This document shows positions 34,327 through 44,846 of a stretch of 64,000 nt of DNA, in pieces. How positions within the stretch are numbered: the first letter of the stretch is position 1; the number at the start of each line of letters is the position of its first letter. The stretch lies in the NCBI GenBank assembly GCA_963555705.1, contig OY743168.1:20342139-20406138 (forward strand), given 5' to 3'. Origin of the DNA: Ligustrum vulgare (taxonomy: Eukaryota > Streptophyta > Magnoliopsida > Lamiales > Oleaceae). The notes under the pieces are model-generated. The model had not been told where the DNA came from. It ran no database searches and saw only the letters and a list, made by a program, of their open reading frames with translations. The position numbers were made by a program, and so were the translations under genes.

Positions 34327-35106
34327 CACCAACCCCTACCCCGGTTTGACACTCATTGCAAATGAAATACATTTTGCTCTCTTTTCTATTCAACCATACA
34401 TTTATTAATAAAATAATATTACATATAAATCCATAAAAAGGTTTCCTACTTTTTGACCACAAATTTTCTTAAAAATCACTATTCAAAAAACTATTTTTTT
34501 CAAATAAACTCTTTAAAATCAACATCAAATAGAGGCTCCATTTGATCGTATGGTGCACTCTTGCATGCAAAATAAATATTCACGTAAGTAGTCTATTGCA
34601 CGAATAATATAACTCAAGCAAAAAACAAAACATTGGATAGTAAATATTGAGTTTGCCACCATTACTTCATGTAAGTGTTTTGACCGGTGATTAAACTTTA
34701 ACTATTCTGGCCCAATGATGCAAGCCCAACATTCTGGTAACCCATTTGTTGAAATCTGTAACCCAGTTACCCATTCCCTTCATGTTCTCGCATTTTGCAA
34801 ACTCTGCTGATCATGGTGGTGGCCGTTGGATGCAGGTTTCAACCGAAAAGGCTTAAAGCCTTTGTGACACCTCATTTTCTAGAGGGTTTTTCCAAGACTC
34901 TTCTTCTCTTTCCCTCGTTTTTAGTTTTTTCTCTTTGAAGATCTTCTGGTTATTCTTCTTCGTTCTTAAAGTTTGCTTGGTGAGATTTATGAGCGATTAT
35001 GGTTTGTTCAATGCATGATGAACAGTAATTTCCTGGGTTACTTGGTCTGATCTGTTGAGAGAGAAGTTAAGTTTGGTTGGTTTGAGGGCGGGTTTCTTGA
35101 AACTGT
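34327..35106. repeat. 780-bp flank, copy 1 (MITE plus truncated copia LTR)
   Basis: Matches 42952-43731 at all but two of 780 positions (differences at 34809 and 34869). It contains a MITE segment (about 34370-34540) and the first 360 bp of a copia LTR, cut at 35106 by the element that follows. Confidence 0.9.
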
Positions 35107-37491
35107 TGTTCGCTCAAAATAGTGTACCGCAAGCGCACGGGTCGCGTACAAGTAATAAAGTGGACTTTTTGAGTCCGGATTGTCGATCCCACGAGGAATG
35201 TTTACTTTAAATTATACAACTTTAATTAATTTAATTCTAACAATAAAAGAAACACACAATTAAAAGTTGGTTTTGGAAAATTCTAAATTAAAGAAACTAA
35301 TTTGAAACTAAATTAAAATAAGGAAAATGAAAGATAAAACGTGGTTGGGATTCATGGTTTCATTTAACCGTCGCCTAATTAATTTCTCAACATGCAAATT
35401 AATAAATTACTCATTTACAATGTTAGACCCGATTTTCCAAACTTAGCTAATTACCTCTCTCGAGTGAAATTAACCCTAATCAATTGGTTTAACCTACTAT
35501 ATCTCTATGTCGATTAAAACCCAATCAATTGCATTAACGTTTTGTGAAAATAGCTCAATGGATCATCTAGGGTTTAAGGTATATCTCTATCCTTAACAAG
35601 AACCTAGAGCATTTATTATTTGGTCTAAAATGCATAATATCTCTCGATTATCATACACTTCACATAACATATATTTGGTGATCAATCAAACACATGTAAT
35701 AATCTCAATAACAAATACACATGAAATTAAGCATTTAATTATCAAAAGGCAAATACTGAAATTAATCAAAGCTAGGTTAAATTCATGCCATAAATCCCAA
35801 CACAATAAATTAGCTAAACATGATGGAAGAAAATAAAAATAACAAGAAGCATTAAAAATAAAACCCGGAATTTGAAGATTGTGGAATTTTGCATAATAGT
35901 CCTCCAACTTTCACTTAAAGTGCAAATCAGTCCTTGCACTTTAAATTATTTGCAATTTAGTCCCTTGAACCTTTATAGCAAGAATTAGCCTGCAATCAGT
36001 TCATGCAATCCACTCAAGCTTTTTGGTTCAGTTCCATCAGCAGCTTATGTGTGTCAAAGGCAAGTAAATTCCATTGACAGCATTCCATTATCATCAGCAG
36101 CAGCTTCAGCAGTCCAGACCAGTAGCAGATTCCAGTTTCTTATTCCTTCCTCAGCATAGCCTCCAGTTATTAGTTGCACAGGCAGCAGATCAGATCTCAG
36201 CAGCCGCCTTCAGAACTTGCAGTCCAGCAGTAGTAATGGATTTCCCTCTGGCAATGGCACTGCAGCAGTAGTCATCTTCTTCCCCGGCTGCAGCAGTAGC
36301 AGTCACCAGCTTCTCCTTTAGTGGCAACCTAATAGCCTGCAGTAGCCAGCAACTTCCTCCTGCAGCAGTCCCTTGCTTTCCAGCTGCTGTTTTCACTTTG
36401 CTTCCTATCAATCAGCACATCAGCAAATTTCCAGTTGCTGATCACCAGCAGCAGCAGGTTAGTTGCAGCAGACTACCAGCAGTATCGGCAGATCAGCAGT
36501 AGCAGCATACACCACCTGCTTTCCAATCAGCAGCAGCTTCGTCTTCCAGTAATGACAACCGGCAGTAGCAGCAGTGTCACTCTGCTGCACCTTTGGCGTC
36601 AATGGCAGCACCAATTGCCTTCTCTTTCTGACTAGCAGCAACCGGCTGCTAGTGCCTAGCCGACTCGTTCACAGCAACCAGCCGGTTTTCAGTAGCAGCA
36701 ACAACCCCTGTCACAGGCAGCAGCTGTCACCTTCACTAGCAGGCTGTCACCCTGCTTTTTCACCCGGTCTGGTTCCCCCCGGCGTTTTTTCTCTGTTTGT
36801 GTGTATATGTAGAGCAGCCAGCATTTTTCTTTTATTTCAGCCCATGCTTCTTTGTCTCTCAGCAACGTTTCTCCATCACTCTCCCATCATTTCCAGCTCA
36901 TTTGATTCCCAGCCATGTTCTCTTGTCTTATTCTTTCCAAAATTGCACATTTGGTCCTTGAGTTTTGGAAGTTGAGCAAAATGGTCCCCAAACTCTATTT
37001 TTCTCTTGATCTATGTGCCCAGCTCAATACTTCTTTGGAAAAATATGAAACCAGATTTTAAACTGCTACCAAGTCCCTAAACTTTGATTTTGCAGCCCAA
37101 GTCCTCAACCTTTGACACTTGTGCACTTTGGTCCCCAACTTTACTTTTTGTGTGCGATTGATCCATTTTCACTCAAATTCATCAATTAAGCAATCATTTC
37201 GCTTTCTATTGTGATTTTCCCCTTGAATTTGAGTAGTAAACATTGGTCCTCAACTTTTTGGGATGTTGCAATTTAGTCCTCAAACTTTTGATTTCTTTCA
37301 ATTTGGTCCTTGAACGTCAAATTTGCTCATCTTTAAGCTCAATTGCACTCCAATCTTGTCCATTTGCTTTCCAATTGAGTTTGTACCTAATTTTACAAGA
37401 TAAACACAATTTATAAGTAGATATTTGCTCAATTTGTCAATTAAATTGCTAATTTAGGAACTAAATAAGTGTGTAAAACGCACACTTATCA
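35107..37491 (-). mobile_element. 3' LTR of the young element
   Basis: It is identical to 40567-42951 except at 35989. Element orientation is minus. Its 5' and 3' thirds match the solo LTR at 44847-46454; the middle holds a CAG/CTG-rich block instead of CGATCG words. Confidence 0.95.
36030..36745. repeat. CAG/CTG-rich block within the LTR
   Basis: Dense but imperfect CAG trinucleotides (CAGCAGCAGCTTCAGCAG-like) over about 0.7 kb, with no long pure run. The same block is in the other LTR at 41490-42205. It creates spurious serine/glutamine-rich frames on both strands. Confidence 0.85.
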
Positions 37492-37506
37492 CACCCCCAA
37501 ACTTGA
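37492..37506 (-). other. Polypurine tract of the young element
   Basis: On the minus strand, CAAGTTTGGGGGTG directly precedes the LTR start TGATAAGTG. The same 14-mer recurs at about 38593, 38930 and 39075 within the interior. Confidence 0.75.
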
Positions 37507-38092
37507 GCTTTTGCTCGTCTCGAGCAAAATTATCTACTAGTGCAATCAAGTAACGTGAAATATAGATCAACAATGTTAGATAACTTGCAAATTACTCATG
37601 AATGCAAAATTGTATAATCAATTCAAAAGTGTAATTCCAAATAATGCTACCAAAAAGAAGTTTAGCTTATCCGATGTTCGATCGGTGTGTGTGTGCAAAG
37701 TCACTTTCAATTGTCAATTTAGTTTCGAGAATATTGGTGAGTAAAGAGGTTTCAAGTCAAAACTACCCACCATTAGTGGTCAATTCTTTCCTTTCCCACT
37801 CGTGACATTCATCCCCCAATAAATATTTTTCTTTCTTCTCCCGGGATGCAATTCTAGAGGGTACTCTCAAATCACTCTTTTCTTTTTCCACTCTAGTTTG
37901 GTTGCGTTTTACCGGCAATTTCGACAATCTAGAAATGCACTGACTTTCCACTAAATGAGTGCTTCGACATTCAAGCTTATACTAAGCAATTCAAACCCAC
38001 TATTAATCTAAAAACCCTTATGCAAGTACAAATGCATGATTTCTAACAACTAACATGATGTTTGCTTGTGACTTCCCCACTCCCTTAAGCTT

Positions 38093-38440
38093 TCTAATTG
38101 ACCCATGTAGCGAGCTTTAGGTCGGCAACTCCCCGATTGTTTTAAGATCAAAGGGTACCAGGTTTCAAAATACCCCTACGGACTTATTAACTCGAGTCAA
38201 AAAGGCTACGAAGTGGGGTAGACTTATTAGGCGAATGCAATGATGAAGTGCTTTTTTCTTTTTTCTTTTTTCTTTTTCTTTTTTTCATGTGTGTGTGTGA
38301 GTACCCTACTCATTAAGCTTTCTAATTGAACCATGTAGCGAGCTTTAGGCCGGTGACTCCCAAGTTTCAAACTTAAGGCACCAAGTTTCAAGATACTCCT
38401 ACGGGCTTAATTACTCGAGTCAAAAAGGCTTCGAGATAGG
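38093..38440 (-). repeat. Duplicated non-coding module in the young element
   Basis: Two copies (about 38093-38225 and 38305-38440) share TAAGCTTTCTAATTGA, CATGTAGCGAGCTTTAGG, CTCGAGTCAAAAAGGCT and intervening sequence. A T/C-rich stretch with repeated CTTTTTT separates them. Related segments occur twice in the older element at about 30455-30735. Confidence 0.7.
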
Positions 38441-39595
38441 GCAATGCAATGCAAAAATTAAAATGAGCTTAGAAATTTAGCATACGGTCATTACTTAGCT
38501 TATACTTGGCGAAATACACTCCACACAAAATTTATTTCCAACATGCATGGAATCACCACACGTCTAGACCGTCTCCTTCACCGGGTCGACCACCCCCAAA
38601 CTTGTCTTAAAATAGGATCAAGAGATTTAGAGTTTTGGGAAACATTTGATAGGTTGATAAAAATTAACAATACAAGCTCACAACCTAATTCTTCTACTCC
38701 ATTAACCTCATCACCCTTCAACAATTCCTAAACTTCACCAACAATCAATCATGACTATTGTGCTCAAGATAAATATGATCTTGCATGGATAAGCATTTTG
38801 TAAAAGTAGACACAAGTAGCATATTGGTCATAAATCATGAATCAATAACAATTTTAAACATCTAAGTAATCCTGGCCACGGCAAGGCTATCTAACATGTC
38901 AATACACAATAGGAAATCACCCCCAAACTTGAAATGCACATTGTCCTCAATGTGTAAAATAAAATCAAAGTAAGAGGAAAGAAATTACTAGACATCCCAA
39001 GAAGTGGTGGGGGCACTCATAAGTAGTCTTGGGTATGTGAACTCTCATTGCAATCACCAACAATCCACCCCCAAACTTGTGTTGAAACCTCCAATCAATT
39101 GAACACAAATTTCTCCAATGAGGCATTTCATTGAACACTTTGTGAGCATCCTATGAAAACACAAGAAAAGAGTGGATATTAAGTGGTGAATGACCCAAAA
39201 ACTTAAATCACATTCAACATCTCAATTCTAACTCATAAATCCAATGTAATTTGTCCATCCACATCAATATTAAATCACACTTGAAGATAAAAGACAATAT
39301 GAACCAAGTGATTTAAAAATGAGTTTTAAGCAAATTTTGACTTTGAAAGTTTGATATGAGTATATGCTAGAATTAAATGAGAATGTATTAGAGCTATTTC
39401 ACAATACCCAACTTGAGGAAAATAATTATGGAAGATAGAGATTTGACCTAGCTAACTTATTTGCAAAAATGTAAATAAAATGCAAGAAGGTAAATAATAT
39501 GCAAAAAAAATAAAGCAAGTAAAGGATAGAGAATGGGTTGCCTCCCATTAAGCGCTTATTTTAAAGTCATTAGCTCGACTCTCCGCATAAGCACT

Positions 39596-40363
39596 TCATG
39601 GCACTCTAAACATAGCTTTTGATGCCTTGCTCATTTTGCTTATTTTGACTTTTTCCCACTCTTCATTTGTTCGAAACACTTGCACTTTGCCCTTTTCAGT
39701 GTCATGGGACTTGCCTATTCTATCCAATTCAAACTCAACAATGTAGACTTGCTCCTCCTCAAGTTGCTTAATCACAAAATCAATTATTGAACAATCAATG
39801 AAGTTGAGAGAATTTGATTTGATCCCTTCCTCATTAATTGCCACTTCCTCTTGTGATTCTTGTGTGATTAAATTGTCATTATCTTCAAGCTCATCTTCTT
39901 TAGTTGACGTCTCCTCGGATTGAATGACCGATCCAAAATTTGAATCCATGGGCAACGACAAGCTTTTCCTATTAATTCCCAAGAGTGGATTATACCCCCA
40001 CATTTGAAATCCTTCCCAATACATGTAATCTCCCACAAGCATATCATCCTCATCCAAATTGGAAAGCTTATTGTAATACTTTGCAAGTACCTTCTCATTC
40101 AATAATGGAGGACCATCTCCTACAAGAGTGATGTCCTCATCCCACTTATCCGGTACACAATCTCCCACGAGCATGTAACTCGTATCCAATGTATCAATTG
40201 CTTGTTTTCGACATTTCAAATATCGTCTAAACCCAATAAGCTTCGACGTAATCAAACTATTGCCCGAAAACAAACATTGTCCGTTACAATGCATCATGTA
40301 ACAAATTTCACAACTTGAATATTCTTCAAGCATGCATTCATCACCCATGTTGAGATTGTTCAT
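39596..40363 (-). CDS. Unrecognised 255-residue ORF of the young element, with CCHC-like cluster
   Basis: It starts at an ATG about 180 bp after the primer-binding site, the position normally held by gag. Residues 18-30 (CEICYMMHCNGQC) fit CX2CX3HX4C, close to retroelement zinc knuckles, but at the N-terminus rather than after a capsid domain. No capsid domain is seen. MLVGD or a variant (LVGDG, MLVGDY) recurs three times between about 75 and 130. An acidic, low-complexity stretch (about 145-180) precedes a charged C-terminus (FELDRIGKSHDTEKGKVQVF). The ORF is intact in an element with nearly identical LTRs. It may be a minimal nucleic-acid-binding protein, a diverged gag remnant or a captured host fragment. 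No function is assigned. Confidence 0.6.
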   Translation of the reverse strand: MNNLNMGDECMLEEYSSCEICYMMHCNGQCLFSGNSLITSKLIGFRRYLKCRKQAIDTLDTSYMLVGDCVPDKWDEDITLVGDGPPLLNEKVLAKYYNKLSNLDEDDMLVGDYMYWEGFQMWGYNPLLGINRKSLSLPMDSNFGSVIQSEETSTKEDELEDNDNLITQESQEEVAINEEGIKSNSLNFIDCSIIDFVIKQLEEEQVYIVEFELDRIGKSHDTEKGKVQVFRTNEEWEKVKISKMSKASKAMFRVP

Positions 40364-40543
40364 TGCAATTGCCTTCCTACTTTACCAATATTAGAGTCAA
40401 ATATGCATAGAAAGAAAAACAAACACAAGAGAGATTAGAATTGTGGTGGTTAACCAAAGATGACAAAATAAAACATAAAACAAAAATAATTACAAATTGT
40501 TAAAACTAAAATTAACTAAAGTAATAATCAAAGTAAAAACATT

Positions 40544-40561
40544 CCCCGGCAACGGCGCCAA
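40544..40561 (-). other. Primer-binding site, tRNA-Asp type (young element)
   Basis: The plus strand shows CCCCGGCAACGGCGCC; on the minus strand this reads TTGGCGCCGTTGCCGGGG just after the LTR end. Confidence 0.9.
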
Positions 40562-40566
40562 AAACT

Positions 40567-42951
40567 TGTTCGCTCAAAATAGTGTACCGCAAGCGCACGG
40601 GTCGCGTACAAGTAATAAAGTGGACTTTTTGAGTCCGGATTGTCGATCCCACGAGGAATGTTTACTTTAAATTATACAACTTTAATTAATTTAATTCTAA
40701 CAATAAAAGAAACACACAATTAAAAGTTGGTTTTGGAAAATTCTAAATTAAAGAAACTAATTTGAAACTAAATTAAAATAAGGAAAATGAAAGATAAAAC
40801 GTGGTTGGGATTCATGGTTTCATTTAACCGTCGCCTAATTAATTTCTCAACATGCAAATTAATAAATTACTCATTTACAATGTTAGACCCGATTTTCCAA
40901 ACTTAGCTAATTACCTCTCTCGAGTGAAATTAACCCTAATCAATTGGTTTAACCTACTATATCTCTATGTCGATTAAAACCCAATCAATTGCATTAACGT
41001 TTTGTGAAAATAGCTCAATGGATCATCTAGGGTTTAAGGTATATCTCTATCCTTAACAAGAACCTAGAGCATTTATTATTTGGTCTAAAATGCATAATAT
41101 CTCTCGATTATCATACACTTCACATAACATATATTTGGTGATCAATCAAACACATGTAATAATCTCAATAACAAATACACATGAAATTAAGCATTTAATT
41201 ATCAAAAGGCAAATACTGAAATTAATCAAAGCTAGGTTAAATTCATGCCATAAATCCCAACACAATAAATTAGCTAAACATGATGGAAGAAAATAAAAAT
41301 AACAAGAAGCATTAAAAATAAAACCCGGAATTTGAAGATTGTGGAATTTTGCATAATAGTCCTCCAACTTTCACTTAAAGTGCAAATCAGTCCTTGCACT
41401 TTAAATTATTTGCAATTTAGTCCCTTGAACCTTTATAGCAAGAATTAGACTGCAATCAGTTCATGCAATCCACTCAAGCTTTTTGGTTCAGTTCCATCAG
41501 CAGCTTATGTGTGTCAAAGGCAAGTAAATTCCATTGACAGCATTCCATTATCATCAGCAGCAGCTTCAGCAGTCCAGACCAGTAGCAGATTCCAGTTTCT
41601 TATTCCTTCCTCAGCATAGCCTCCAGTTATTAGTTGCACAGGCAGCAGATCAGATCTCAGCAGCCGCCTTCAGAACTTGCAGTCCAGCAGTAGTAATGGA
41701 TTTCCCTCTGGCAATGGCACTGCAGCAGTAGTCATCTTCTTCCCCGGCTGCAGCAGTAGCAGTCACCAGCTTCTCCTTTAGTGGCAACCTAATAGCCTGC
41801 AGTAGCCAGCAACTTCCTCCTGCAGCAGTCCCTTGCTTTCCAGCTGCTGTTTTCACTTTGCTTCCTATCAATCAGCACATCAGCAAATTTCCAGTTGCTG
41901 ATCACCAGCAGCAGCAGGTTAGTTGCAGCAGACTACCAGCAGTATCGGCAGATCAGCAGTAGCAGCATACACCACCTGCTTTCCAATCAGCAGCAGCTTC
42001 GTCTTCCAGTAATGACAACCGGCAGTAGCAGCAGTGTCACTCTGCTGCACCTTTGGCGTCAATGGCAGCACCAATTGCCTTCTCTTTCTGACTAGCAGCA
42101 ACCGGCTGCTAGTGCCTAGCCGACTCGTTCACAGCAACCAGCCGGTTTTCAGTAGCAGCAACAACCCCTGTCACAGGCAGCAGCTGTCACCTTCACTAGC
42201 AGGCTGTCACCCTGCTTTTTCACCCGGTCTGGTTCCCCCCGGCGTTTTTTCTCTGTTTGTGTGTATATGTAGAGCAGCCAGCATTTTTCTTTTATTTCAG
42301 CCCATGCTTCTTTGTCTCTCAGCAACGTTTCTCCATCACTCTCCCATCATTTCCAGCTCATTTGATTCCCAGCCATGTTCTCTTGTCTTATTCTTTCCAA
42401 AATTGCACATTTGGTCCTTGAGTTTTGGAAGTTGAGCAAAATGGTCCCCAAACTCTATTTTTCTCTTGATCTATGTGCCCAGCTCAATACTTCTTTGGAA
42501 AAATATGAAACCAGATTTTAAACTGCTACCAAGTCCCTAAACTTTGATTTTGCAGCCCAAGTCCTCAACCTTTGACACTTGTGCACTTTGGTCCCCAACT
42601 TTACTTTTTGTGTGCGATTGATCCATTTTCACTCAAATTCATCAATTAAGCAATCATTTCGCTTTCTATTGTGATTTTCCCCTTGAATTTGAGTAGTAAA
42701 CATTGGTCCTCAACTTTTTGGGATGTTGCAATTTAGTCCTCAAACTTTTGATTTCTTTCAATTTGGTCCTTGAACGTCAAATTTGCTCATCTTTAAGCTC
42801 AATTGCACTCCAATCTTGTCCATTTGCTTTCCAATTGAGTTTGTACCTAATTTTACAAGATAAACACAATTTATAAGTAGATATTTGCTCAATTTGTCAA
42901 TTAAATTGCTAATTTAGGAACTAAATAAGTGTGTAAAACGCACACTTATCA
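40567..42951 (-). mobile_element. 5' LTR of the young element
   Basis: 2385 bp; one difference from 35107-37491 (A at 41449). Joined at 42951/42952 to the second 780-bp flank copy. Confidence 0.95.
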
Positions 42952-43731
42952 CACCAACCCCTACCCCGGTTTGACACTCATTGCAAATGAAATACATTTT
43001 GCTCTCTTTTCTATTCAACCATACATTTATTAATAAAATAATATTACATATAAATCCATAAAAAGGTTTCCTACTTTTTGACCACAAATTTTCTTAAAAA
43101 TCACTATTCAAAAAACTATTTTTTTCAAATAAACTCTTTAAAATCAACATCAAATAGAGGCTCCATTTGATCGTATGGTGCACTCTTGCATGCAAAATAA
43201 ATATTCACGTAAGTAGTCTATTGCACGAATAATATAACTCAAGCAAAAAACAAAACATTGGATAGTAAATATTGAGTTTGCCACCATTACTTCATGTAAG
43301 TGTTTTGACCGGTGATTAAACTTTAACTATTCTGGCCCAATGATGCAAGCCCAACATTCTGGTAACCCATTTGTTGAAATCTGTAACCCAGTTACCCATT
43401 CCCTTCATGTTCTCGCATTTTGCAAACTCTGCTTATCATGGTGGTGGCCGTTGGATGCAGGTTTCAACCGAAAAGGCTTAAAGCCTTTGTGACGCCTCAT
43501 TTTCTAGAGGGTTTTTCCAAGACTCTTCTTCTCTTTCCCTCGTTTTTAGTTTTTTCTCTTTGAAGATCTTCTGGTTATTCTTCTTCGTTCTTAAAGTTTG
43601 CTTGGTGAGATTTATGAGCGATTATGGTTTGTTCAATGCATGATGAACAGTAATTTCCTGGGTTACTTGGTCTGATCTGTTGAGAGAGAAGTTAAGTTTG
43701 GTTGGTTTGAGGGCGGGTTTCTTGAAACTGT
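42952..43731. repeat. 780-bp flank, copy 2
   Basis: The counterpart of 34327-35106, with two differences. Here the sequence continues without a break into the rest of the copia LTR (to 43921). Confidence 0.9.
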
Positions 43732-43935
43732 AAAGGGTTTGTATCATTTGAACTCTGGTGATTCTTTATCTAGTGGATTTAGAGCAAAATCCTAATTTGT
43801 AGATGCTCAAACGGGTGACATAGGCTTTGCTGAACATTCGAGCCTTTTTGGCGAAACAAATCTTGTCGTTCTTCTACTTTTATGCAAGTTTGTGGTTATT
43901 TTGTGATTACATTTACCAACAAGTGGTATCAGAGC
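43372..43935 (+). mobile_element. Copia LTR and tRNA-iMet primer-binding site
   Basis: The LTR starts TGTTGAAAT and ends ATTTACCAACA (43372-43921, about 550 bp). TGGTATCAGAGC at 43924-43935 is the initiator-Met primer site of Ty1/copia elements. No plus-strand gag follows; the next 600 bp are leader-like and then minus-strand gag remnants begin. The element is therefore truncated or rearranged. Confidence 0.8.
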
Positions 43936-44569
43936 ACTTGATCTTGCTCTCTTCTTGTTCGATTTGATTCTTGATGGTTCATTGTAGTTAAAAACCCTAG
44001 ATATTCAAAGATCTTTAATTTTTAAGGGGTATTTTTAACATACTCGAGGTGGTATAAAACGATTTGGTTTTCACTATTTTATATTTTGTGATCTGCAACT
44101 CTAGTAACGATTTATGACCTTCTTATGTTTCATACTTCATTACTTGAACTGTGTATCTTGGATCTCTTAGTTGAAACCGTTTGGATCTTCCTTTGTCTAG
44201 GGTTTTTTACAAGAATCTTAGAATCTGAGGGGACTGAGTTTCTTTTCTTCAAATGAGCATAGAATTTGCATACGGTGTCAGAATCGCTATTATGACCACT
44301 TTTTGAAAAGCTCTCAACAAGTTGGACAAGACACATTGCTTTGATGTAATGTGTGATTGATTTTGGCCATTTGAGATCGTTATCTTTGTTAGAACTGCAT
44401 TTTTCTATCTTTATGAGCTATTTTTATGCTTTTTGTTTGGTCAGCCCATCCCATTAACGATTTGTTGACCCAGTAGGGTTTACTATTTAAGTTGTTTACA
44501 TTCAGTTGTATGATTTTTGGTTTAATTTGTATAAAAGACTTTGTTCCTTTCGAATTGCAATCCGTTTGT
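43936..44569. other. Leader-like sequence after the copia primer site
   Basis: No domain recognised. The minus-strand open frame at 44130-44336 has no family words. This may be leader of the truncated plus-strand copia element. Confidence 0.35.
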
Positions 44570-44846
44570 TAATTGTTTGTGTGAAATTGTAAACAACAAT
44601 CTGCATCAATTTCAGAAATGTGCACCATGTGATCAACTGTATTTGTTTCTTTCTTGATATTGTTCTTTGACAATCTACAATTCGAAGGCCTACTCTGTCA
44701 CAGTTGAAGCATTTTCTTTGAAATTCCACGTTTCGGTCCCAACTTAAGCCTTTTGCTACTAGATGCCTATACTTTTTCTTGTAAGTCTTAGATGTATGAC
44801 CATGTTCCATAATATTGTCTTTAACCACAATAGGATTGAACCCCTT

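Larger units (their letters stand above)
35107..42951 (-). mobile_element. Young large non-autonomous Ty3 (Athila/Tat-like) element
   Basis: Two 2385-bp LTRs (35107-37491, 40567-42951) differ at one position only (35989 against 41449). On the minus strand the order is LTR, tRNA-Asp primer site (about 40561-40544), one ORF of 255 codons, non-coding sequence with repeated modules, polypurine tract (about 37506-37492), LTR. The interior is 3075 bp and lacks protease, reverse transcriptase, RNase H and integrase, so the element must be mobilised in trans. Such large non-autonomous elements are called LARDs. LTR ends are TGATAAGTGT and GAGCGAACA in element orientation. Flanks are duplicated (see the 780-bp copies), so no simple target duplication is visible. 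Confidence 0.9.

Noticed and set aside
24648..34331. 5-bp target duplication for the decayed Athila-like element
   Set aside because: CCCCC on the left does not match CACCA on the right; no duplication can be claimed.
36574..36975. 133-codon ORF in the LTR (also at 42034-42435)
   Set aside because: Lies wholly in the CAG-rich and adjacent LTR sequence, with no domain. Its identity in both copies follows from LTR identity.
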